Made by a program: the position numbers and the translations under genes. Positions 1 through 5,868 of a stretch of 5,868 bases of DNA are shown one piece after another. Numbering within the stretch: the first letter of the stretch is position 1; each line of letters begins with the position of its first letter. The notes under the pieces were generated by a model that did no database searches, was not told where the DNA came from, and saw only the letters and a program-made list of their open reading frames with translations. The stretch is from the NCBI GenBank assembly GCA_007129985.1, contig SKUL01000303.1:1-5868 (forward strand), read 5' to 3'. This DNA is from Flavobacteriales bacterium. Lineage in GTDB: Bacteria; Bacteroidota; Bacteroidia; Flavobacteriales_D; SKUL01.

Positions 1-174
1 TCACTAGACTTTTGTCACTTCGACCGAAAGCCGATAAGTCATGATGCGCAGCGAGTGAGTTGAGTCTGTAGCGGAGAAGTCTCGGTTGGATCTGGCCTAA
101 AAGTGAGATTTCTCCACTCCAAGCCTCGTTCCTCAGCATTCCGGTCGAAATGACAAAGGGGTGAGAATGGAGTT
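1..174. repeat. Intergenic hairpin repeat, copy 1 (may be cut by window edge)
   Basis: The left arm at about 11-83 begins TTTGTCACTTCGACCG and ends GGAGAAGTCTC. The right arm at 105-157 begins GAGATTTCTCC and ends CGGTCGAAATGACAAA. The two arm ends are near-perfect reverse complements, so the unit can fold into a long imperfect hairpin with a loop at about 84-104; the middles of the arms pair poorly and differ in length (about 73 against 53 bases). Positions 1-33 recur exactly at 185-217. About 19 of the 24 bases at 151-174 match copy 2 at 381-404, so the homology runs past the hairpin. The left limit is unknown because the match starts at base 1. Such repeats are common between genes in Bacteroidota; their function is not established to my knowledge. 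No credible coding frame crosses it. Confidence 0.8.
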
Positions 175-184
175 TTGTTCTTCA

Positions 185-404
185 TCACTAGACTTTTGTC
201 ACTTCGACCGAAAGCCGCCCATTCACGATGCCATGCGAGTGAATGGAGGCTGAAGTGGAGAAGTCTCATTGAGAAACGAGATTAAAGTGCAGACGGCGAC
301 TCTGGTTCGACCAGATTTCTCTCCCGAAATGCTTCGGGTCAGGTTGCTTCGGAACTCCTGCGTCGTTGTTGCGGTCGAAATGACAAAATGGTAAGAATCA
401 AGTT
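185..404. repeat. Intergenic hairpin repeat, copy 2
   Basis: This is a second unit in the same orientation as copy 1, separated from it by about 10 bases if the shared flank is included. The left arm runs from about 195 to 267 and the right arm from about 313 to 387, with the same end sequences as copy 1. The interior has its own small perfect stems: CCATTCAC/GTGAATGG at 219-226/239-246, CTGGT/ACCAG at 302-306/310-314, and CCCGAA/TTCGGG at 323-328/333-338. The octamer TGCTTCGG occurs twice, at 330-337 and 345-352. The interiors of the two copies differ considerably while their ends agree, so this is not a recent simple duplication. From 405 to 500 I see only the recG leader, with no convincing promoter. 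Confidence 0.8.
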
Positions 405-500
405 CCGGTGCGTTGGAGGCTAAACCTTTGGTTGGCGATGAAGACTTAATTCAATTCCCCATATCCCCACCGAAACGTATTTTTACCCGAAAGAAACCGG

Positions 501-2588
501 GTGTCTGAGCTACCACTCACATACGTCAAAGGAATCGGTCCGCAGCGTGCCGAGGTATTGCAAGCTGAGTTGAAAATCAACAGTTTGAAAGACCTTTTTC
601 TACACCTTCCATTTCGCTACGTAGATCGCACCCAATTCCATCGCATTGCCAAAATCACATCCGACGAAGAAGCCGTGCAGATTCGCGGTGTACTGCGCAC
701 CCTCGGCGAAGTTGGAACCGGAAGAACGCGCCGTCTTGTGGGCATTTTTCAGGACGACTCAGGCCAGATAGAATTGGTGTGGTTCAAAGGTATTCGCTGG
801 GTGATGGGCGCGCTGCAAGTGGGTGCATCCTATGTGGCTTACGGAAAGCCCACCCGCTTCAAAAACACCTGGAACATTGCCCACCCCGAAATGGAAAAAG
901 CAGGTGCCATGGAGGCCCCCTTGGTGGCCGGCTTGCAACCCGTGTATTCAACCACCGAAAAACTCTCCGCGCGCGGCATGAATTCACGGGGAATGGAGCG
1001 TATCATCAAGGGTGTGCTTAACGAGCTGCCTCCCTTGTTTCCCGAAAATTTGCCCCACTATTTGCTGGACGCTCTGAACCTGATGCCCCGCGCGCAGGCC
1101 ATGATGGAGGTACACGCCCCACGAGATGTAGCTTCACTCAAAAAGGCGCGTTACCGCCTTAAGTTCGAGGAGCTGTTTATGATTCAGGTGGGGCTTTTAC
1201 GCCAGAAACTCATCAACCAGAGAAAGTTGCAAGGATTTACTTTTTCGGAGGTGGGTGAGCACTTTCACGGCTTTTACGAGAAGCTGCCCTTTGCCCTTAC
1301 CGATGCTCAGAAGCGCGTGTTGAAGGAAATTCGCCGCGATCTCCGCTCCGGAAAACACATGAACCGTCTCTTGCAGGGCGACGTGGGCAGCGGTAAAACC
1401 GTGGTGGCCGTGCTCAGTATGCTCCTCGCGGTTGACAATGGTTACCAGGCTGCGCTGATGGCTCCCACCGAAATTCTTGCCCAGCAACACTTTCAGGGTA
1501 TATATGAGTGGTTGAACCCGCTGGGCATTCGGGTGGAGTTATTGACCGGAAGTACCCGCAAAGCAGCCCGGCGTGACATTGCAGAGTCGCTTGAATCCGG
1601 TGAACTTGCTATTCTTATCGGCACGCACGCACTGCTCGAAGACCCCGTTCAGTTTGCCAATCTGGGGCTGGTAGTGATTGACGAACAACACCGCTTTGGC
1701 GTAGCACAGCGGGCAAAGCTGTGGAAGAAAAACAAGCAACCTCCACACGTGCTTGTAATGACCGCCACGCCCATCCCGCGAACCCTGGCCATGACGGCCT
1801 ACGGCGACCTCGATGTTTCTACCATTGATGAACTTCCGCCCGGCCGCAAAGACATTCAAACGGTGCATCGCTTCGACAATGCCCGCGCCCGCATTTTCGG
1901 TTTTATGGCGGAGGAAATCGCCAAAGGAAGGCAGGTGTATGTGGTGTATCCACTTATCGAAGAATCGCAGGTCATGGATTACAAAGATCTGATGGATGGT
2001 TATGAAAGTATTGTGCGGCGCTTTCCGATGCCGGACTTTAACGTGAGCATTGTACACGGAAAAATGAAGGCGCAGGACAAAGACTGGGAGATGCAGCGAT
2101 TTGTAAAAGGCGAAACCCAGATCATGGTGGCCACCACGGTCATTGAGGTAGGGGTCAATGTGCCCAATGCCTCCGTGATGGTGATTGAAAGTGCCGAGCG
2201 CTTCGGGTTATCGCAGTTGCACCAGTTGCGGGGCAGGGTGGGGCGCGGCGCCGAGCAGTCGTATTGTATTTTGATGAGTGGTGAAGATATTTCGGCCGAT
2301 GCACGCGAGCGACTGGCAACCATGTGCCGAACCAACAACGGATTTGAGATTGCAGAGGTAGATTTGCGCCTTCGCGGCCCCGGCAACCTGATGGGCACCC
2401 AGCAAAGCGGAGCCCTCAACCTCGCCATTGCCGATATCGTAAAAGACCAGGAGCTCCTTCAACTGGCCCGGGCCAAGGCCACTCAAATGCTTGAGGCCGA
2501 CCCCGAGCTATCACTGCCCGAAAACGCTCCTTTGAGTCATTTTCTGAAAGGAAAAATCAAAAAAATCGGTTGGGGACGGATTTCCTGA
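501..2588 (+). CDS. recG: ATP-dependent DNA helicase RecG
   Basis: RecG is a cytoplasmic, monomeric superfamily 2 double-stranded-DNA translocase that regresses stalled replication forks and migrates Holliday junctions. The 695 residues match the usual family length of about 700. In order: an N-terminal part with a helix-hairpin-like YVKGIGPQRA (8-17) and PFRYVDRT (37-44); an OB-fold wedge domain at about 55-135; then two RecA-like motor domains. Helicase motifs seen are GDVGSGKT (293-300, Walker A), APTEILAQQH (321-330), GTHAL (374-378), DEQHRFG (394-400, motif II), TATPIPRTLA (421-430), TTVIEVGVNVP (545-555) and QLRGRVGRG (575-583). The RecG-specific C-terminal motif is GPGNLMGTQQSG (627-638). 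The GTG start is the only start candidate between the in-frame TAA at 447-449 and the conserved N-terminus; no Shine-Dalgarno sequence precedes it. It stands alone on this strand and converges with the AddB-like gene. One oddity is Asn629, where I expect Asp or Glu. Confidence 0.97.
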   Translation: MSELPLTYVKGIGPQRAEVLQAELKINSLKDLFLHLPFRYVDRTQFHRIAKITSDEEAVQIRGVLRTLGEVGTGRTRRLVGIFQDDSGQIELVWFKGIRWVMGALQVGASYVAYGKPTRFKNTWNIAHPEMEKAGAMEAPLVAGLQPVYSTTEKLSARGMNSRGMERIIKGVLNELPPLFPENLPHYLLDALNLMPRAQAMMEVHAPRDVASLKKARYRLKFEELFMIQVGLLRQKLINQRKLQGFTFSEVGEHFHGFYEKLPFALTDAQKRVLKEIRRDLRSGKHMNRLLQGDVGSGKTVVAVLSMLLAVDNGYQAALMAPTEILAQQHFQGIYEWLNPLGIRVELLTGSTRKAARRDIAESLESGELAILIGTHALLEDPVQFANLGLVVIDEQHRFGVAQRAKLWKKNKQPPHVLVMTATPIPRTLAMTAYGDLDVSTIDELPPGRKDIQTVHRFDNARARIFGFMAEEIAKGRQVYVVYPLIEESQVMDYKDLMDGYESIVRRFPMPDFNVSIVHGKMKAQDKDWEMQRFVKGETQIMVATTVIEVGVNVPNASVMVIESAERFGLSQLHQLRGRVGRGAEQSYCILMSGEDISADARERLATMCRTNNGFEIAEVDLRLRGPGNLMGTQQSGALNLAIADIVKDQELLQLARAKATQMLEADPELSLPENAPLSHFLKGKIKKIGWGRIS

Positions 2589-2705
2589 TGCTTTTTATGT
2601 AGCACGTAATCAGTGTTATGCTGAATGGGGTAGGCGTACCCGTGAAAAAAATCACTTTTTGCTGAAAAAAACGGGCAACCCTTTCCGATCGCTACGTTTT
2701 ACATG

Positions 2706-2738
2706 CACAACTTCCGATTGAACAATCAAAAAGTTGTG
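2706..2738. other. Isolated two-part hairpin between convergent genes
   Basis: A perfect 8-base inverted repeat, CACAACTT (2706-2713) and AAGTTGTG (2731-2738), encloses a second inverted repeat, GATT (2716-2719) and AATC (2724-2727). Together they form a stem with a small internal loop (CC against AAA) and a four-base tip. No T-run follows on either strand, so it does not look like a terminator. It lies about 118 bases after the recG stop and 33 bases before the shared terminator. It could be 3' UTR structure, an operator-like site, or part of a small RNA ending at that terminator; the sequence does not decide between these. Confidence 0.5.
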
Positions 2739-2770
2739 ATGGTTTCAAAATTTTCCTTGCAGGTTTTACG

Positions 2771-2799
2771 AAAAAGCGTCCCTTCCCGGACGCTTTTTT
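2771..2799. terminator. Bidirectional intrinsic terminator
   Basis: A perfect 11-base-pair stem, AAAAAGCGTCC (2771-2781) and GGACGCTTTTT (2788-2798), closes a six-base loop. On the plus strand a run of six T follows the GC-rich part (2794-2799); on the minus strand the A-run at 2771-2775 gives five T. It therefore fits factor-independent termination in both directions: for recG, ending about 180 bases upstream, and for the minus-strand AddB-like gene, whose stop lies about 46 bases away. Confidence 0.88.
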
Positions 2800-2844
2800 G
2801 TTTGGGGTAATTAGAGCTTCCGTTGGTTGGGAAAATGGCTTCTT

Positions 2845-5673
2845 TTATCCGGACTCTTCGGTTGAAGTTCCTCCTTCCTCATCAATTCCTTCACTTTCAG
2901 CGCGGCAAAAAACACAGTAACGGGCTTTATCGGCGTGCCTGAAAGGTTTGGATGTATCAAACATTTCTTCGAGAAGTTGACGCAGGATGTCTTCAAATTC
3001 ATCGGTCTGTTCCGCAAGCAGTACCTGGGCATTGCCCCATTTAACGGAGAGCAGCCATGGTTCCAGATTGCGCATGGAAATGTTTCCCACCTGAAGTGGC
3101 CCCGAATGGTTGTGCTCGCCCCGGTACATCCAGGCGTAAGTCATCAACTGCAAAGCCTTGGTCAGCCCCGATTTTTCGATGAGGTCCTCAGGAGAGGAAA
3201 CAGAAACATTCTTCTGCTCCACCTTGCCGGTTTTGTAGTCAATAATGCGGAGAACACCGTCGCACTCATCTACCCGATCGGCATTTCCCCGCACATTCAC
3301 GGTAACCGCACCGATAGATGTCTGGATGGTTAGTTGGTGTTTCAGTTCAAGCTCCAGGCTTTTGATCTGCACTGCCTCGTTGGGTTTTTCGGCTCCCTTT
3401 AACCTGTCGATTTCATGGGAGAGAAAGCGCTTTACAAACCCTGATGCTACGTTAAATATCAGGTGATTCAGTCCGCTGTCCACCCCGTCTTTGCTGTAAA
3501 TTTCACGGAACTGTTCCTTGCACATCTCATCGGCCTTGCCAATGGCGGCTTCAAGGTGAGCGATTTCCAGATTATTGCCTCCTTCAAAGGGTTTGTAAAT
3601 ATCTTCGAGCACTTTGTGTACCACGCTTCCCAGCGTAGAGGCCTCGATGGTTTCCTCCAACTCGTCGGGCTCGTTATAGCCCAGCACATAGTAGTGATAA
3701 AAGTCGAGCGGACACTCCAGGTATTTCATTAGCGCCGAGGGCGATAACCCTCGTTCGCAGCGCTCTTTGAGTGATTGCAGAACAGCGGGAGTTTTGATGA
3801 CCTCGGCCGACGTAAATGGCAGTTTTCTATCCGCGATTTGAATCACACGATGCTTTAGCGTAATGTTGGAGAGCGCTTGCCAATCGTGGGAAATTTGTTC
3901 CAGATAACGACTGCGTTCCGAGCCGTGCCATGCGTCCTGATTGGTGCTGTAGAGCAGCGTGGCGTGTTTGGTGCGCGTGAGCAAGCGATAAAAGTGGTAG
4001 GCAAAAATGGCCTCGTGCTCCTGATGCGTGGGCAGCCGGTGAAATTTTTTCAGTTCAAAGGGAATGAGGCTCTGTCTGCTTCCGCTGCCGGGCATTACGT
4101 GCTCGTTGCAGGTAAGAACGATAAGCCGGTCAAAGTCGAGTGCGCGGGTTTCGAGCATTCCCATCACCTGAAGCCCTGTGAGCGGCTCACCTACAAGGTT
4201 GAGCTTTTCGCCTGCGGCCAGTGATTGAAAAAGCGTGGGAAAGGCCTCTCGCTCCAGTACCTCCGGGAATTTTGCGGCCAGCAACTCCAGGCGCCGAATC
4301 ACCTTGAGGTAGTGAAAGAGGTATTCCTTTTCCATCGCGAATCCCTCTTGCTCAGAAAGGGGCGTTAAAATACCCTGAAGCAATTGCTGTGCGGCGTGCA
4401 GGTATGCGTTGTTGGTACCTCTGCCTGAAAGAAGTGATTCCAGGAATGTTCGGGTATCTTGATGTTCGCAACTTTCCAGCAGATCTTGCACGCTGAGCAT
4501 TACACGGTTTTCCTGCCTGAATCGGTTGAGCATTTGCTGCACATCGGCGGCAAACGAGCGCGAAAGTTGCAAATAGGGGTGAAGCAACAAGCGGAACACT
4601 GTGCGGTAGTGAAACATTTCATCCCGCTCAAGCGACTCAAGCCACTCAAACAACAAGTTAAACAGGCTGTGCGCCGGACTCTGTGCAGTGGGAAAGCCCA
4701 TGGTTACGTTTACCGATCCGTTATCCTCCGGTAACGCCTGAAGTACCGCCGGAAGCAGCTTTTCGTCGGCCAGCACAATGGCGGTGTTTTGCACGTTGGG
4801 GTTTTCGCGGAGCATTTGCGCCATCCAATCGCATTGGGCCAATTCGTTGGGGGCGGCGGCTATCTCAATTTCGCGTGGGGTGGTTTCAAGAACATTATCC
4901 TGCCACAAAAACTCACCATCAAAATCGCGGCGGTTGCGCTTCATGAACAAATCGGCCTCATGCCCCGGATAGTTGGCAAAGTACGCGTCGCTGTCCCAAA
5001 GTATGGTGGCTTTGTGAATGCTGCGCAAGCTCTGCATGATTTTCTTTTCCGACGCAGAAAGTGCATTGAAGCCCGCAAAGATGATGTGCTCGTAGGGAAG
5101 CTCATTGCGGCGTTCGTCAACCCGGTTTGCAGCATCCCGAAACACGAGGCCCTGATAGGCTACGCCATTTTTTTTGAGAAGTTCGGTAAAGTGCGTGTAG
5201 AGCGCCCCGAGTTTTTTCCAGAACCACGCGTATTGCTGTTGGTTGTCTGTAAGTGAGTCTTCGTTGAGGCTCCATTCGTCGAGTTCTTTCAGGTTCGTGA
5301 GGTCACGAAAAAAGCTTTGACTGTCAATCAAGTATGCATCCACTTCACTGAAATCACGCAGGGCTAGAGGTGCCCATGTCAGAAACCTGCCAAAACTTTC
5401 TGCATCGCTTTGCCAAACCTCCCGATAGCTTTGAAAGAGCGTGAAAATCAGCTCCAGGCGGTCTGCTGGCTTAAGGGGTGTGAGTTGCTCCACGAAATTG
5501 TCGAGCGTAAAAATATGGGGCGCAAATTGGGGTTGCTCGAGTTGTTCGGTGAGGTGTTTTCTGAAATAAACGGCTGCCCTTCTGCTGGGTAACACAACGG
5601 CATAGTGGTGCAGCGGCTCAGTTGCGATGTGGAGTAAATGCTCGGCTGTTCGGGCCAGAAATGGTTGGTTCAT
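2845..5673 (-). CDS. addB: AddB-like protein: inactivated helicase with PD-(D/E)XK nuclease
   Basis: It is probably the B subunit of an AddAB-type helicase-nuclease, which resects double-strand breaks in the cytoplasm for RecA recombination. The 942 residues are in the size range I expect for Bacteroidota members. The N-terminus has VVLPSRRAAVYFRKHL (26-41) where active relatives carry a P-loop; no Walker A is present, so this half is probably structural. GMLETRALDFDRLIVL (505-520) followed by NEHVMPG (523-529), and EHEAIFAYHFYRLL (552-565), resemble the degenerate UvrD-like C-terminal helicase region. The nuclease domain runs from about 643 to 925: SPSALMKYLECPLDFY (644-659), GSVVHKVLEDIY (682-693, His686), GNADRVDE (796-803, Asp799), IIDYKTGK (810-817, Asp812 and Lys814) and QLMTYAWMY (842-850). 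Cys654, Cys920 and Cys923 match three of the four iron-sulfur ligands of AddB; a fourth is not seen, and an acidic 19-residue tail follows. The ATG start gives a normal family N-terminus six bases after the upstream stop. Confidence is high for the family, lower for the strict name addB because no addA is in view. Confidence 0.88.
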   Translation of the reverse strand: MNQPFLARTAEHLLHIATEPLHHYAVVLPSRRAAVYFRKHLTEQLEQPQFAPHIFTLDNFVEQLTPLKPADRLELIFTLFQSYREVWQSDAESFGRFLTWAPLALRDFSEVDAYLIDSQSFFRDLTNLKELDEWSLNEDSLTDNQQQYAWFWKKLGALYTHFTELLKKNGVAYQGLVFRDAANRVDERRNELPYEHIIFAGFNALSASEKKIMQSLRSIHKATILWDSDAYFANYPGHEADLFMKRNRRDFDGEFLWQDNVLETTPREIEIAAAPNELAQCDWMAQMLRENPNVQNTAIVLADEKLLPAVLQALPEDNGSVNVTMGFPTAQSPAHSLFNLLFEWLESLERDEMFHYRTVFRLLLHPYLQLSRSFAADVQQMLNRFRQENRVMLSVQDLLESCEHQDTRTFLESLLSGRGTNNAYLHAAQQLLQGILTPLSEQEGFAMEKEYLFHYLKVIRRLELLAAKFPEVLEREAFPTLFQSLAAGEKLNLVGEPLTGLQVMGMLETRALDFDRLIVLTCNEHVMPGSGSRQSLIPFELKKFHRLPTHQEHEAIFAYHFYRLLTRTKHATLLYSTNQDAWHGSERSRYLEQISHDWQALSNITLKHRVIQIADRKLPFTSAEVIKTPAVLQSLKERCERGLSPSALMKYLECPLDFYHYYVLGYNEPDELEETIEASTLGSVVHKVLEDIYKPFEGGNNLEIAHLEAAIGKADEMCKEQFREIYSKDGVDSGLNHLIFNVASGFVKRFLSHEIDRLKGAEKPNEAVQIKSLELELKHQLTIQTSIGAVTVNVRGNADRVDECDGVLRIIDYKTGKVEQKNVSVSSPEDLIEKSGLTKALQLMTYAWMYRGEHNHSGPLQVGNISMRNLEPWLLSVKWGNAQVLLAEQTDEFEDILRQLLEEMFDTSKPFRHADKARYCVFCRAESEGIDEEGGTSTEESG

Positions 5674-5679
5674 GAGGGC

Positions 5680-5868
5680 TTATTTCAGGCCCCTGAAAAT
5701 AAAGGAAACAAACTGATTGAACTCTTTTCGCGATGAAAAAATGGTAAGGGTCTGTTTCCAAAGGATATTGCCGGTGAGTTTTTTCGGGTCGGGCTTGAGC
5801 TTGGTGGGCTGCAGGTTGATGTCGGAATTAGGCTTAGGGTGCTTTTCGCCGTTTTCTGGACCCAGAGA
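5680..5868 (-). CDS. C-terminal 62 residues of an unrecognised protein (partial)
   Basis: Reading the minus strand from the window edge gives 62 codons without interruption, ending in TAA (complement of 5680-5682). The sequence begins SLGPENGEKHPK, continues through a Pro/Lys-rich polar stretch (residues 4-33, including PTKLKPDPKK at 21-30), and ends in a hydrophobic and aromatic segment with RKEFNQFVSFIFRGLK at 47-62. The stop-to-start spacing to the AddB-like gene is six bases, which supports one operon and possible translational coupling. One competing minus-strand frame is also open here but runs on into the AddB-like gene out of frame with no protein-like character; the third has stops near the edge. 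The family is not recognisable from this fragment. A flexible linker followed by a short C-terminal helix is an inference from composition only. Confidence 0.7.
   Translation of the reverse strand, partial: SLGPENGEKHPKPNSDINLQPTKLKPDPKKLTGNILWKQTLTIFSSRKEFNQFVSFIFRGLK
5683..5698 (-). other. Short palindrome at the end of the partial gene, upstream of the AddB-like start
   Basis: TTTCAGG (5683-5689) and CCTGAAA (5692-5698) are perfect reverse complements separated by two bases. In the minus-strand transcript this allows a six-base-pair stem with a GGGC tip, about 10 bases before the ATG of the AddB-like gene. It lies inside the last codons of the upstream gene, so coding constraint or chance may explain it. 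A role in setting translation of the second gene is possible but unsupported. Confidence 0.3.

Noticed and set aside
39..269. A 76-codon minus-strand open frame across the upstream repeats
   Set aside because: It lies entirely on the repeat arms, has no recognisable domain, and its reading follows the repeat sequence rather than a protein-like pattern.
1..404. A CRISPR array or insertion-sequence ends
   Set aside because: There are only two units, with no regular short repeats or unique spacers, and no transposase or clear target-site duplication in view.
423..485. Bacteroidota-type -7 promoter matches (TAnnTTTG) before recG: AACCTTTG at 423-430 and TATTTTTA at 478-485
   Set aside because: Each has one mismatch and neither has a convincing -33 TTTG at the proper distance; the second would leave a leader of only about 10 bases.
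1539..2057. A 172-codon open frame antisense to recG, and others at 1197-1490, 2000-2428 and 2208-2486
   Set aside because: All lie opposite intact, conserved RecG motifs and have shadow-like composition with no motif or leader of their own.
2628..2660. Small stems GGGTA/TACCC (2628-2641) and GTGA/TCAC (2642-2655) after recG, considered as an early terminator
   Set aside because: The stems are only four or five base pairs, and the following T-run is short and not directly attached to a GC-rich stem.
2811..3032. A 73-codon minus-strand frame overlapping the AddB-like 3' end, considered as a frameshifted true C-terminus
   Set aside because: Joining it after the CVFC motif supplies no fourth cysteine and gives a basic tail without family character, so I keep the frame as read.
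4789..5256. A 155-codon plus-strand open frame, and similar ones at 2935-3333, 3877-4224 and 4683-4946
   Set aside because: They are complementary-strand shadows of the AddB-like gene, without recognisable domains.

Overview
The window comes from a bacterium most likely in the Bacteroidota, probably the Flavobacteriales side of the phylum. Three things suggest this: the style of the two proteins, start codons without Shine-Dalgarno sequences, and intergenic hairpin repeats whose arm ends (TTTGTCAyTTCGACCG and GGAGAArTCTC) are of a type I know as common in that phylum. Placement below phylum is a guess. No rRNA, tRNA, CRISPR array, transposase or phage gene is visible.

Layout. Positions 1-404 hold two head-to-tail copies of an imperfect hairpin repeat, followed by a short leader. 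Positions 501-2588 (+) encode a complete RecG branch-migrating helicase starting at GTG. Positions 2589-2844 are a convergent intergenic region with an isolated hairpin at 2706-2738 and a strong bidirectional terminator at 2771-2798. Positions 2845-5673 (-) encode a complete AddB-type protein: an inactivated helicase-like N-terminal half and a C-terminal PD-(D/E)XK nuclease. Only 6 bases upstream of its start codon lies the stop codon of another minus-strand gene (5680-5868), cut by the window edge; I read this 62-residue C-terminus by hand and do not recognise the protein.

How the genes relate. RecG remodels stalled forks and Holliday junctions. AddB-type proteins act with a UvrD-like AddA helicase to process double-strand ends for RecA loading. 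The two genes converge on a shared terminator, so they sit in separate transcription units; the pairing is functional neighbourhood rather than an operon. AddA is not in the window. The partial gene and the AddB gene are probably co-transcribed.

I see no clearly new system. The points most worth a second look are the repeat pair with its shared arm asymmetry, the apparently incomplete iron-sulfur cysteine set of the AddB-like protein, the unidentified upstream gene, and the unexplained hairpin between the convergent genes.
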